NCBI GenBank assembly: GCA_049840935.1
Contig: JASGJA010000025.1
Span: 310,001 to 374,000 of the forward strand
Length of the DNA: 64,000 nucleotides
Source of the DNA: Mesorhizobium_G sp049840935
Lineage (GTDB): Bacteria; Pseudomonadota; Alphaproteobacteria; Rhizobiales; Rhizobiaceae
Direction of reading: 5' to 3'
A program made the translations under genes and the position numbers. Position 1 is the stretch's first letter. Each line of letters opens with the position of its first letter. The notes under the pieces were generated by a model. That model was not told the origin of the DNA, did not search any database, and saw only the letters and a list, made by a program, of their open reading frames with translations. Below, piece after piece: positions 36,773 through 46,166 of the stretch.

Positions 36773-38170
36773 TCAGTGATCCATCGCCTTGACGATGTCT
36801 TCGGTCATCTTTTTCGCGTCGCCGAGCAGCATCATCGTGCCGTCCTTGTAGAACAGCGTGTTGTCGATACCGGCATAGCCGGAACCAAGCGAGCGCTTCA
36901 CGAACAGGCAGGTGCGTGCCTTGTCTACGTCGAGGATCGGCATGCCGTAGATCGGCGAGGACTTGTCGTCGCGCGCCGCCGGGTTGGTTACGTCATTTGC
37001 GCCGATGACATAGGCAACGTCGGCTTGCGCAAACTCGGAGTTGATGTCTTCAAGCTCGAACACTTCGTCATAAGGCACGTTGGCTTCGGCCAGCAGAACG
37101 TTCATATGACCCGGCATACGCCCCGCAACCGGGTGGATCGCGTATTTCACCTCGACGCCATTGGCTTTCAGCTTGTCGGCCATTTCGCGAAGTGCGTGCT
37201 GTGCCTGCGCAACTGCCATACCGTATCCCGGCACGATAATGACCTTTTGTGCGTTCATCATAAGGTAAGCAGCGTCGTCCGCTGCGCCGGTCTTCACCGT
37301 TCGCTGCACGCCGTCGTCAGCCACAGCGGCAGTTTCACCACCGAAGCCACCGAGGATGACCGAGATGAAGGAGCGGTTCATGCCCTTGCACATGATGTAG
37401 GACAGGATTGCACCAGAGGAGCCGACCAGAGCGCCGGTGATGATGAGCGCCAGATTGCCGAGCGTGAAGCCGAGCGCTGCGGCGGCCCAGCCCGAATAGG
37501 AGTTTAGCATCGACACGACAACGGGCATATCCGCGCCGCCAATCGGGACAATGAGAAGAACGCCGAGAGCCAGCGAGACCAGAACGATAAGCCAGAAGAT
37601 GAATGTGCTTTCGGTCGAAACCAGCAGGACGATGAGCACTACCAGCGCAGCGGCCAGAGCCATATTCAGCATGTGGCGCATCGGCAGGAGAATGGGCTTG
37701 CCGGACATGCGTCCATCGAGCTTCAAGAAGGCGATGACGGAACCCGTAAAGGTGATCGCGCCGATGGCGACGCCGAGCGACATTTCAACCAGCGCCTGCG
37801 CGTGAATATGGCCGTTGTCGATAATGCCGAAGCTGCCGGGCGAATACATGGCCGCAGCTGCGATCATCACAGCAGCGAGGCCGACCAGTGAGTGGAACGC
37901 GGCAACGAGCTGCGGCATGGAAGTCATGGCGATACGCCGCGCGACCACCGCGCCGACCGTGCCGCCAATTCCCAGCCCAACCACAATGAGCACCAGACCT
38001 TCAAAAGAAGGCCGCGCCAGTAGCAGCGTGGTCACGATGGCAATTGCCATGCCGATCATGCCGTAGAAATTGCCTTGGCGGCTGGTCGTCGGATGCGACA
38101 GGCCTCGCAATGCCAGAATGAACAGGATGCCTGAAATTAGATACAGGAAGGAGGCTATATTCGCGCTCAT
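36773..38170 (-). CDS. pntB: NAD(P) transhydrogenase beta subunit
   Basis: Membrane and NADP-binding subunit of proton-translocating transhydrogenase, 465 residues. About nine N-terminal membrane segments (to about 260) are followed by the soluble domain III with VIIVPGYGMAVAQAQHAL and VAYVIGANDVTNPAARDD. The enzyme uses the proton gradient to make NADPH from NADH. It is the last gene of the operon pntAA-pntAB-hypothetical-pntB and begins one base after the embedded hypothetical gene. Confidence 0.93.
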   Translation of the reverse strand: MSANIASFLYLISGILFILALRGLSHPTTSRQGNFYGMIGMAIAIVTTLLLARPSFEGLVLIVVGLGIGGTVGAVVARRIAMTSMPQLVAAFHSLVGLAAVMIAAAAMYSPGSFGIIDNGHIHAQALVEMSLGVAIGAITFTGSVIAFLKLDGRMSGKPILLPMRHMLNMALAAALVVLIVLLVSTESTFIFWLIVLVSLALGVLLIVPIGGADMPVVVSMLNSYSGWAAAALGFTLGNLALIITGALVGSSGAILSYIMCKGMNRSFISVILGGFGGETAAVADDGVQRTVKTGAADDAAYLMMNAQKVIIVPGYGMAVAQAQHALREMADKLKANGVEVKYAIHPVAGRMPGHMNVLLAEANVPYDEVFELEDINSEFAQADVAYVIGANDVTNPAARDDKSSPIYGMPILDVDKARTCLFVKRSLGSGYAGIDNTLFYKDGTMMLLGDAKKMTEDIVKAMDH

Positions 38171-38171
38171 T

Positions 38172-38717
38172 TTACTTCACCACCTCCATAGTGCCCGCTG
38201 GCAGCGAGATTGATTCAAACACTGGGTATATCTCGCGCAGGATTTTCACCTGTTGCGGTTCATCGATGCGCACCAGATACCAGTTGTCGTTTTCCAGCAG
38301 GCCGAGCGTCTTGCTCTTTGCAAGAACCTTTTGTGTTTTTGTGTCGATCAGTGTTTCTGTCGGGATGAGCGCATAGGGCTCTCCACCGGGCAGTTCCAGA
38401 TATTCCGCCTTTTCGACATCCATCGAAAACGATTCGACTTTCACTGCTTCGAAAAGCGCTTTCATCTGCTGAACCATCGAAGCTCGTAGCTGCTCGACGG
38501 TCGTGTTGCTGATCCGCGCAATGTGCTCGAACAGTTTTGGCGGCATGGAATCCGGTATCGCTTCCAGATTGGAGCCGCGCATGGCGGTGTCGAATTTGCC
38601 GACCGCTGCCGCGAGGTTTTGGCGTTCAAGATCCGTTGGTTCGCGCGCGGCAGCAATGCCGCCCGCGAGCAAAAATGCGCAGATAATAGCGCCAGTGAAC
38701 CTCAGAAGTGCACGCAC
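38172..38717 (-). CDS. Exported protein of unknown function inside the pnt operon
   Basis: A protein of 181 residues with a clear signal peptide (MRALLRFTGAIICAFLLAGGIAAA) and a mature part without further membrane segments. No enzyme motif is recognised; the sequence (for example TLGLLENDNWYLVRIDEPQQVKILREIYPVFESI) reads like a small globular periplasmic domain. It ends one base before pntB and follows pntAB by four bases, so it is certainly co-transcribed. A role in transhydrogenase assembly or folding at the periplasmic face is possible but unproven. Confidence 0.75.
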   Translation of the reverse strand: MRALLRFTGAIICAFLLAGGIAAAREPTDLERQNLAAAVGKFDTAMRGSNLEAIPDSMPPKLFEHIARISNTTVEQLRASMVQQMKALFEAVKVESFSMDVEKAEYLELPGGEPYALIPTETLIDTKTQKVLAKSKTLGLLENDNWYLVRIDEPQQVKILREIYPVFESISLPAGTMEVVK

Positions 38718-38721
38718 CGGC

Positions 38722-39147
38722 TCACTTGTCCTTTTTCTTATACATAGCCAGCATTCGCTGGGTCACGAGAAAGCCACCGAAAATATTGACCGAGGCAAGC
38801 ACCAGCGCGATGAAGCCGAAACCTGTTGCAACGCCGGAGGCCGAAATGCCTACCGCCAGCAGCGCGCCAACCACGATCACCGAAGAAATAGCGTTGGTGA
38901 CCGCCATCAAGGGCGTGTGCAATGCAGGCGTGACCGACCAAACGACGTAATAGCCAACGAAGATTGCCAGTACGAAGATTGCAAAGCGGAACACGAACGG
39001 GTCAACAACACCGCCAGACGCCGCGTGGGCGGCATGGCCTGCGGCGTCTGCCACGCCGGGTGAGGTCACAACATTATGCGCAGCTTCCCGAACGGCGAAA
39101 ATCGCCTGATCGAGCTGTTGAAGAGCGTTGTCCAACTCGTTCATCAC
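38722..39147 (-). CDS. pntAB: NAD(P) transhydrogenase alpha-2 subunit (membrane part)
   Basis: Small membrane subunit of the split-alpha transhydrogenase, 141 residues. After an N-terminal polar stretch three to four membrane helices run from about residue 50 (VFRFAIFVLAIFVGYYVVWSVTPALHTPLMAVTNAISSVIVVGALL), and HTPLMAVTNAISS is the conserved core. It overlaps the end of pntAA by four bases. Confidence 0.93.
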   Translation of the reverse strand: MMNELDNALQQLDQAIFAVREAAHNVVTSPGVADAAGHAAHAASGGVVDPFVFRFAIFVLAIFVGYYVVWSVTPALHTPLMAVTNAISSVIVVGALLAVGISASGVATGFGFIALVLASVNIFGGFLVTQRMLAMYKKKDK

Positions 39148-40377
39148 GCATCCCCCTTCTTTTTCGCGGGTGCTTTTTTCTGCGTTGCTTTAGGCGCCAC
39201 GGTCGGTGCGGCAGGCTTGGCTGCAACCTTTGCGGGCTCCGCTGGCCTGGCAAATTGCGGATGCACCACCGCGCCCGCATCGGTCAGCATTGTCGCCTTC
39301 ACCAGTTCGTCGTCGCGATTGATTTTCAGCGCCTTCGCTTCCTTGTCGATCATGGTTTCAAGGAAGGCGAACAGGTTCTTGGCGTAAAGCAGCGAAGCCG
39401 AAGCCGCCACACGGCCCGGAACGTTGAGGTGGCCGACGATTTTCACGCCGTTAGCAGTCGTCACCACCTTGCCCGGCACCGCGCCATCGACATTGCCGCC
39501 GCGCTCTACCGCCAAATCGATGATCACCGAACCGGGGCGCATGGAGGCCACCATTGCAGCCGACACCAGCTTGGGTGCGGGACGGCCCGGAATGAGAGCG
39601 GTCGTAATAACGATGTCCTGCTTGGCGATGTGCTCGGCTGTCAGCGCCGCCTGCTTGGCCTGATATTCCTTGGACATTTCCTTGGCGTAGCCGCCTGCCG
39701 TTTCGGCCTGCTTGAATTCCTCATCCTCTACCGCGATGAATTTTGCACCGAGTGAGGCGACCTGCTCCTTCACGGCGGGACGAACGTCTGTCGCGGTCAC
39801 GACAGCACCGAGACGGCGAGCCGTTGCTATAGCCTGCAGGCCCGCGACGCCGACGCCCATGATGAATGTTTTTGCGGCGGGAACCGTACCGGCGGCGGTC
39901 ATCATCATTGGCAGCGCACGGTCATATTCATATGCGGCATCGATAACCGCCTGATAGCCTGCAAGGTTGGCCTGCGAGGACAGAACGTCCATCACCTGCG
40001 CACGCGTGATGCGCGGCATAAGTTCCATTGCGAAGCCGGTGACGCCAGCCTTGGCCATCGCCGCAAGCGCGGCGTCGTTGCCGTAACGGGTCCATGATGG
40101 CGAGCACGGCAGCGCCCGATTTGTAGCTTTTCAGTTCGGCCTCGGTCGGTCGCCGAACTTTCAGGACTACATCAGCCTTCGCAGCGTCTGCGGCCTTGCC
40201 GATGCGCGCGCCTGCCTTTGCAAAATCTTCGTCGATAATACGCGAGCCGACACCAGCGCCAGTTTCGACAACTACGTCGAACCCGAAACCCACCAGACGC
40301 TTGACCGTGTCTGGCGAGGCGGCAACGCGCTGCTCGTTCGCATCAGTCTCACGCGGGATGAAGATTATTTGTCCCAC
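39144..40377 (-). pseudogene. pntAA: NAD(P) transhydrogenase alpha-1 subunit, frameshifted
   Basis: Soluble NAD(H)-binding subunit of transhydrogenase. The frame from ATG 40377 (MGQIIFIPRETDANEQRVAA) is correct to AVLAIMDP, then shifts into an arginine-rich reading. The remainder is open in another frame down to 39144 (MGVGVAGLQAIATARRLGAVV is the NAD-binding site). Dropping one base at 40085/40086 joins them as MDPYGNDAALAAMAKAG, about 410 residues, a normal length. The C-terminus is a Lys/Ala-rich linker (PAKKKGDA). An unrepaired lesion here would abolish the enzyme. Confidence 0.88.
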
Positions 40378-40459
40378 CGCATTTACCTCTTCGCATAGCG
40401 CGCCGCTGCCTGCGGCGCACTTAGGAGGGCCGCGACCGGGGCGGGAATTCCAATAAGGA

Positions 40460-40687
40460 TTAACGCAGCAGGAAGCCGCCGACGAGGCAGATCAGTGCGA
40501 ACAGAATAACGCTGGAGATCAGGCCTGCGCTGGTAAAAAAGCCGAAGGCCATCGCCACCATGAGCGCAACGCAAAACAGCGTTCCGTACTTAGTCAGGCC
40601 GAGGAACATATTGTATGTTTTGTCGTGCTCGGAATAGTCCATCGCTGCGCCGACTTCGACAGGTCCGCTCGGTGAATGATCTGCCAT
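40460..40687 (-). CDS. aa3-type cytochrome c oxidase subunit IV
   Basis: Small membrane protein of 75 residues, with the alphaproteobacterial subunit IV pattern AAMDYSEHDKTYNMFLGLTKYGT followed by two hydrophobic segments (about 35-72). The ATG at 40687 has GGAGGGG upstream; an upstream in-frame ATG at 40702 has none. It precedes the pnt operon on the same strand. Confidence 0.85.
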   Translation of the reverse strand: MADHSPSGPVEVGAAMDYSEHDKTYNMFLGLTKYGTLFCVALMVAMAFGFFTSAGLISSVILFALICLVGGFLLR

Positions 40688-40803
40688 GGGAAACCCCTCC
40701 ATAAACTGCTAGAGCCCAATTAGCGAAAAGGGCGGCGTAGGGCAATGGCACCTTTGCCATCTATTGCGTTGAAACGCTTTATTGTTGCGCCTATCCGCAG
40801 CTT

Positions 40804-41769
40804 CTATCGAATTCGCTTGAGAATCGCATCGCGTAGCATGATTGCGGCGGGCGAAAGTGCGCGATTTCTGGCTGTGATCAGGCTGTAAGGCTGAACCTCG
40901 ATTTCGAAGGCCAGCGGCACGACATCAATCGCGCCGCCCAAACTTTGCCGGATAAATCGAGCTACGTCGATGGACACGGCGGCTATGGCATCGGATTGCG
41001 CGACCATCACGAGTGTAAGCAGCAGGGAACTGGTATTGAGGATGCGCTCCGGGAGCGGCACATCGTGCCTGATGAAATGCTGCTCGACAGTGCGGCGCAA
41101 CAGGGAGCCGGAAGGTTGCAGAACCCAATCGAACGCAGCGGTCTTTTCCAGGGGTACTTTTCGCGCGCCAAGAACCGGATGGCCGCGCCTCACAATCAGG
41201 CAAGCTTTTTCGATGCCGATAACGCGTGACTCGAACAGGCGCGGGTTCAGGTCTTCCGGTATGCGCGCGATGATCAGGTCATGACGCGAGGCCAGCAGTT
41301 CGCGTGCAAGCACATTGCTTGTCTCAACCTGAATCGAAATTTCCAGACGCGGGTGGCGGGCGCGCAATTCGCGGATCGCCGGAACAGCAAGATCGATAGC
41401 CGGCGCCGTCACCGCGCCAATATTGACCGTACCGCCTGTTCCAGACCTGAGATCGGAAATCTCACGATCTGCCTCTCGCAATTCCAGCAGAATGGATCTT
41501 GCCCGGCGCGCAAGCGCCTGGCCGTAAGGGGTGAGACGCACGCCTCGCGGTAGTCTTTCGAGCAATCGTGCTCCAGCAATCTGCTCCATTTCCGCGATGG
41601 TGCGCGAAGCTGCAGGTTGCGACACATTCATGGTCTCCGCCGCCGCGCTGACCGAACCGTGCTCATCCAGCGCTACGATCATGCGCAGGTGCGTAAACTT
41701 CAAACCTCCGCGAAGCAGCGATTCCTGAATTGCTTGTCCGCGTGGCGCCGCTTTTGACGGTTCGTCCAT
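40804..41769 (-). CDS. gbpR: LysR-type regulator, GbpR-like
   Basis: LysR-family regulator, 321 residues from the ATG at 41769. Helix-turn-helix GSVSAAAETMNVSQPAASRTIAEME (about 38-62) and a sugar-sensing effector domain from about 105. It is divergent from chvE-gguAB, exactly as gbpR is in Agrobacterium, where GbpR activates chvE in response to galactose, arabinose and related sugars. The long upstream open frame to 42234 is not homologous. An inverted repeat just upstream (41796-41823) is a good candidate binding site. Confidence 0.85.
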   Translation of the reverse strand: MDEPSKAAPRGQAIQESLLRGGLKFTHLRMIVALDEHGSVSAAAETMNVSQPAASRTIAEMEQIAGARLLERLPRGVRLTPYGQALARRARSILLELREADREISDLRSGTGGTVNIGAVTAPAIDLAVPAIRELRARHPRLEISIQVETSNVLARELLASRHDLIIARIPEDLNPRLFESRVIGIEKACLIVRRGHPVLGARKVPLEKTAAFDWVLQPSGSLLRRTVEQHFIRHDVPLPERILNTSSLLLTLVMVAQSDAIAAVSIDVARFIRQSLGGAIDVVPLAFEIEVQPYSLITARNRALSPAAIMLRDAILKRIR

Positions 41770-41795
41770 CGGCTCCCCCTCTATTCCAAGGCAGA

Positions 41796-41823
41796 TTTGC
41801 CATATCGAAACTGTTATAGCAAA
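41796..41823. promoter_or_regulatory. Candidate LysR (GbpR) operator
   Basis: Arms TTTGCCATA (41796-41804) and TATAGCAAA (41815-41823) match in eight of nine pairs around a ten-base spacer, an interrupted palindrome of the LysR recognition type. It starts 27 bases upstream of gbpR and about 220 bases upstream of chvE. The rest of the 273-base gap contains TTGACT at about 41839-41844 but no convincing -10 that I can name. Confidence 0.6.
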
Positions 41824-42042
41824 CCCTCTCAATAGCATTTGACTTGTATGGCGGTCGGCTCCAAGTTCGCGACCGGTTGGAGCGGAGTACCCGTTTCGAG
41901 CCGCTGCGGGCTCTGGAGGAGCGAACGGCCTGCGGTTTGTGGAGGCTACCAGACATCGAGGCTTGCGGCGCTCAGGTTCGGCCTGTGGCGTGCCGGAATG
42001 TACGGTCGCGCGGTTTTCAGCGCTTTTCAGGGAGAAGCAACA

Positions 42043-43116
42043 GTGAAGTTCACCAGAAGACTCGTTCTCGCCGCAACGGCTGCCGGTTTCGCGGCTCTTG
42101 CAATGCCAGTTCATGCAGCGGACAAGGGCCTCGTCGGCATCGCAATGCCGACCAAGTCGTCCCTGCGCTGGATCAGCGACGGCGACAGCCTCAAGGCTGC
42201 GCTGGAAGCAAAAGGCTACACCGTCGATCTGCAATATGCGGAAGACGACATTCCGAACCAGCTTGCACAGATCGAAAACATGGTCACAAAGGACGCCAAG
42301 GCGCTCGTGATCGCATCGATCGACGGCACCACGCTTTCGGCAGTCCTGCAGCAGGCAGCAGACAAGGGCGTCAAGGTCGTGGCGTATGACCGCCTGATCC
42401 GCGACAGCCCGAACGTCGACTATTACACCACCTTCGACAACTTCAAGGTTGGCGTGCTTCAGGCAGATTCGCTGCTCAAGGGCCTCGGTTATCCTGAGAA
42501 GCAGGGTCCGTTCAACATTGAGCTGTTTGGCGGTTCGCCGGACGATAACAACGCGTTCTTCTTCTATGACGGCGCGATGTCTGTTCTCCAGCCGCTGATC
42601 GACAAGGGTGTCCTCGTCGTGAAGTCCGGCCAGATGGGCATGGAAAAGGTCGGTACGCTGCGTTGGGACGCTGCCGTTGCGCAGGCCCGCATGGACAATA
42701 TCCTGTCGGCCAACTACTCGGACGGCAGCCGCGTCGATGCGGTTCTGGCTCCGTATGATGGCCTGTCCCGCGGCATTATCTCGTCGCTTCGTGGCGTTGG
42801 TTATGGCAGTGCCGACCAGCCTTGGCCGATCATTTCCGGTCAGGATGCGGAAGTTCCGTCCGTGAAGGCGATCATCGCTGGCGAACAGTATTCGACCGTG
42901 TTCAAGGACACCCGCGAGTTGGCGAAGGTCACGGCCAATCTGGTCGATGCGGTGCTTTCGGGCGGTCAGCCTGAAATCAACGACACCAAGACCTACAACA
43001 ACGGCAACAAGGTTGTGCCTTCCTACCTCCTTGAGCCGGTTTCCGTCGACAAGTCGAACTACGAGAAAATCCTCGTGACCGACTCCGGCTACATCAAGGC
43101 CGAAGACCTCAAGTAA
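42043..43116 (+). CDS. chvE: Periplasmic sugar-binding protein ChvE
   Basis: Multiple-sugar (galactose, arabinose, xylose, glucose) binding protein, 357 residues from the GTG at 42043 (GGAGAA upstream). The signal peptide is MKFTRRLVLAATAAGFAALA, cleavage probably after VHA near residue 25. The mature start KGLVGIAMPTKSSLRWISDGDSLK and the body AYDRLIRDSPNVDYYTTFDN are very close to Agrobacterium ChvE. The gene is followed by gguA-gguB-gguC. Beyond uptake, ChvE in Agrobacterium also signals to VirA; no vir gene is seen here. Confidence 0.93.
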   Translation: MKFTRRLVLAATAAGFAALAMPVHAADKGLVGIAMPTKSSLRWISDGDSLKAALEAKGYTVDLQYAEDDIPNQLAQIENMVTKDAKALVIASIDGTTLSAVLQQAADKGVKVVAYDRLIRDSPNVDYYTTFDNFKVGVLQADSLLKGLGYPEKQGPFNIELFGGSPDDNNAFFFYDGAMSVLQPLIDKGVLVVKSGQMGMEKVGTLRWDAAVAQARMDNILSANYSDGSRVDAVLAPYDGLSRGIISSLRGVGYGSADQPWPIISGQDAEVPSVKAIIAGEQYSTVFKDTRELAKVTANLVDAVLSGGQPEINDTKTYNNGNKVVPSYLLEPVSVDKSNYEKILVTDSGYIKAEDLK

Positions 43117-43125
43117 AATTGGCAG

Positions 43126-43151
43126 GGCGGAGGGCCGCAGGGCCTTCCGCC
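43126..43151 (+). terminator. Hairpin between chvE and gguA
   Basis: Eleven-base stem (43126-43136 with 43141-43151, one G-T pair) with a four-base loop, followed by TTCGTCT. It is probably an attenuator that keeps chvE mRNA in excess over the membrane subunits. Confidence 0.7.
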
Positions 43152-43214
43152 TTCGTCTATCCTTGGGTAGCGTAGAGACGCGGATACTATTTGTCCGTGT
43201 CTGGGGAGGCCCCG

Positions 43215-44765
43215 ATGAGCGACTACATTCTTGAGATGCGGGGCATCACCAAGGTGTTTCCCGGCGTAAAGGCCTTGGAGAACGTCAATCTCAAGGTGAA
43301 GCGCGGCGATATTCATGCCATTTGCGGCGAGAACGGCGCGGGCAAATCCACGCTGATGAAGGTGCTTTCGGGCGTTTATCCCTACGGCACCTATGACGGC
43401 GAAATTCATTACGAAGGCAAGGAATGCCGTTTTACCGGCATCCACGATTCCGAAAAGCTCGGCATCGTCATCATCCATCAGGAACTGGCGCTGGTTCCCA
43501 TGCTGTCGATTGCGGAGAACATGTTTCTCGGCAACGAGCAGGCAAGCGGTGGCGTCATAAACTGGGGTATTACCCGCAAGCGCGCGCATGATCTTTTGCG
43601 CAAGGTGGGCCTGCGCGAAGACCCGGATACGCTCGTCACAAATATCGGCACCGGCAAGCAGCAATTGGTCGAGATCGCGAAGGCGCTGGCCAAGGATGTG
43701 AAACTGCTCATTCTTGATGAGCCGACAGCTTCGCTTTCGGAGCGCGACAGCCACGCGCTGCTGGACCTGCTGCTGGAGTTCAAGGCGCAGGGCATGACCT
43801 CGATTATGATCTCGCACAAGCTGAATGAGATCAAACGCATTGCGGACCAGATCACTGTCATTCGTGACGGCCAGTCCATCGAAACGATGGAGCGCGAAGA
43901 CGTCACCGAAGATCGAATCGTGACCTCTATGGTGGGCCGCACGCTGGAGAATCGCTATCCGCATCGGACGCCGAAAATCGGTGAAACGATGTTCGAGTTG
44001 AAGAACTGGTCCGTATATCATCCGATCCATCCGGAGCGGCAAATCATCAAGAACGTCAACTTGAGCGTTCGCAAAGGTGAGGTGGTCGGCATTGCGGGGT
44101 TGATGGGCGCAGGACGCACCGAGCTTGCCATGAGCGTGTTCGGGCGCACCTACGGCGTCAACATCACCGGGGAAGTTTTCCTGCATGGCAAGAAGGCCGA
44201 TACCTCAACGGTGGGTAAGGCCGTCAAGGCAGGGCTGGCCTACGCCACGGAAGACCGCAAGGTGTATGGCCTTAATCTGATCGACCACATCAAGCACAAT
44301 GTGACCATCGCAAACCTTTCCGGTGTGTCGGAAAGTGGCGTTATCGATGATATGCGCGAGTTGAAGGTCGCGAACGAATACCGACGCAAGACGAATATCC
44401 GTTCATCGTCGGTCTATCAGATCACCGGCAATCTCTCCGGCGGCAATCAGCAGAAAGTCGTGCTGTCGAAATGGCTTTTCGCGGACCCGGATGTGCTGAT
44501 CCTGGATGAGCCGACACGCGGCATCGATGTCGGCGCGAAATATGAAATCTATACGATCATCAATCAGTTGGCCGGAGACGGTAAAGGCATCCTGATAATC
44601 TCGTCGGAAATGCCGGAACTGCTCGGCATTTGTGACCGTATCTATGTTTTGAACGAAGGCCGCATCGTCGGAGAGATGGTAGCAGCCGAAGCCAGCCAGG
44701 AAAAAATCATGCGGGCAATCGTGCGCGGCCACGCGCGGGAGGAACAGTTGGAGGCAGCATCATGA
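43215..44765 (+). CDS. gguA: Sugar ABC importer ATPase GguA
   Basis: Double-domain ABC ATPase of the ribose/xylose importer class, 516 residues from the ATG at 43215 (GGGGAGG upstream). The first domain has Walker A GENGAGKST (about 35-43), while its signature reads IGTGKQQLVEIAKAL and Walker B LLILDEPTASL. The second domain has a changed P-loop (GLMGAGRTE), normal for this class, plus LSGGNQQKVVLSKWL and LILDEPTRGIDVG. The stop overlaps the gguB start. Confidence 0.93.
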   Translation: MSDYILEMRGITKVFPGVKALENVNLKVKRGDIHAICGENGAGKSTLMKVLSGVYPYGTYDGEIHYEGKECRFTGIHDSEKLGIVIIHQELALVPMLSIAENMFLGNEQASGGVINWGITRKRAHDLLRKVGLREDPDTLVTNIGTGKQQLVEIAKALAKDVKLLILDEPTASLSERDSHALLDLLLEFKAQGMTSIMISHKLNEIKRIADQITVIRDGQSIETMEREDVTEDRIVTSMVGRTLENRYPHRTPKIGETMFELKNWSVYHPIHPERQIIKNVNLSVRKGEVVGIAGLMGAGRTELAMSVFGRTYGVNITGEVFLHGKKADTSTVGKAVKAGLAYATEDRKVYGLNLIDHIKHNVTIANLSGVSESGVIDDMRELKVANEYRRKTNIRSSSVYQITGNLSGGNQQKVVLSKWLFADPDVLILDEPTRGIDVGAKYEIYTIINQLAGDGKGILIISSEMPELLGICDRIYVLNEGRIVGEMVAAEASQEKIMRAIVRGHAREEQLEAAS

Positions 44766-46018
44766 CCACCGAAACCGCAACTCCAACCGTCAGCGCCGCC
44801 AAGGCGTCTGCACGCGATGCGATCAAGGCCAATCTGCGCGAATACGGCCTGATTATCGCGCTGATTGCGATCATGATCTTCTTCCAGTTCATGACCAAGG
44901 GCGTTCTGTTCTACCCCGTCAATCTGACGAACATCGTTCTGCAAAATTCCTACATCATCGTGATGGCGCTCGGCATGTTGCTGGTCATTGTGGCCGGACA
45001 TATCGATCTGTCGGTAGGCTCGGTTGCAGGCTTTATTGGCGGTGCCGCAGCCGTGCTGATGGTCGATTACGGATTTAATCCGTTTGTTGCGGCAGTGCTT
45101 TGCGTCGCGCTTGGCGCAGTGATTGGCGGCGTGCAGGGCTATTTCGTAGCTTACATGAAGATACCTTCATTCATCGTGACGCTGGCGGGCATGTTGGTCT
45201 TTAAGGGGCTGTTGCTCTGGCTGCTTGGCGGCCGTTCGCTCGGCCCGTTCCCCGTTGAATTTCAGATGCTTTCAGCGGGTTTCATCCCGGACTTTATCGG
45301 GCCGTGGACGCTGGTTGCGCCGACGCTCAACGCGAATGGCGGACCTACGCCGGGAACCGGAATCGTTCTTCACGCGACTACGCTTATCATCGGCGTAATC
45401 ATCGTTGCGCTGATGCTGTTCTTCGCGCTGAAAAGCCGTCGCAATCGCGAAAGCCACGGTTATGAGGCCGAGCCGTTCGGGTTCTTCGTCATCAAAAACC
45501 TGATTATGGCGGGCATCATCATGTTCCTGATGTACAAGTTCGCCTCCTACAAAGGATTGCCGAACGTTCTTATCGTGATGGCGATCCTGATTGCGGGCTT
45601 CGTGTTTCTCACCAAGCGCATGACCTTCGGACGGCGCATTTACGCGATGGGCGGCAACATCAAGGCGGCAGCGCTTTCGGGCATCATGACCGAGCGCCTG
45701 ACATTCTACATCTTCTCGATCATGGGTGCGCTGGCTGGTCTGGCGGGCTTGATCTACGCCGCACGTCTTAATCAGGCCACGCCGAAGGCGGGGCTAGGCA
45801 TGGAGCTTGACGTTATCGCGGCTGTGTTTGTTGGCGGTGCGTCGGCGATGGGCGGCATTGGCGAAGTGGCCGGCGCAGTCATCGGTGCGTTCATCATGGG
45901 TGTGATGAACAATGGCATGGGCATTATGGGCATCAACATCGACTGGCAGCAGGTCATTAAGGGTCTGGTGCTGCTCGGTGCCGTTGCCTTCGACCTCTAC
46001 AACAAGAAGAAGGCGTAA
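44762..46018 (+). CDS. gguB: Sugar ABC importer permease GguB
   Basis: Inner-membrane permease, 418 residues with about ten hydrophobic segments. LLVIVAGHIDLSVGSVAGFIGG (about 78-99) is the family signature. A polar loop near residues 215-245 separates two halves. Start and gguA stop overlap by four bases, so the two subunits are probably coupled. Confidence 0.93.
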   Translation: MTTETATPTVSAAKASARDAIKANLREYGLIIALIAIMIFFQFMTKGVLFYPVNLTNIVLQNSYIIVMALGMLLVIVAGHIDLSVGSVAGFIGGAAAVLMVDYGFNPFVAAVLCVALGAVIGGVQGYFVAYMKIPSFIVTLAGMLVFKGLLLWLLGGRSLGPFPVEFQMLSAGFIPDFIGPWTLVAPTLNANGGPTPGTGIVLHATTLIIGVIIVALMLFFALKSRRNRESHGYEAEPFGFFVIKNLIMAGIIMFLMYKFASYKGLPNVLIVMAILIAGFVFLTKRMTFGRRIYAMGGNIKAAALSGIMTERLTFYIFSIMGALAGLAGLIYAARLNQATPKAGLGMELDVIAAVFVGGASAMGGIGEVAGAVIGAFIMGVMNNGMGIMGINIDWQQVIKGLVLLGAVAFDLYNKKKA

Positions 46019-46166
46019 GCGCCCCGGCAGCAGGTCGCCGCGACGCAGCGCATAAGCGCGTAAACGAAGCGACGGCCGATAGGCGAATTGAAGAACTCCC
46101 GGCGTGGCGGATGCTCCGGCGCGAACGAGAGAGCTTTGTCCGACATTGTGCGGCAGGGAGGATGAT

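Noticed and set aside
43089..44186. Open frame of 365 codons on the minus strand
   Set aside because: Antisense to gguA; no protein-like pattern.
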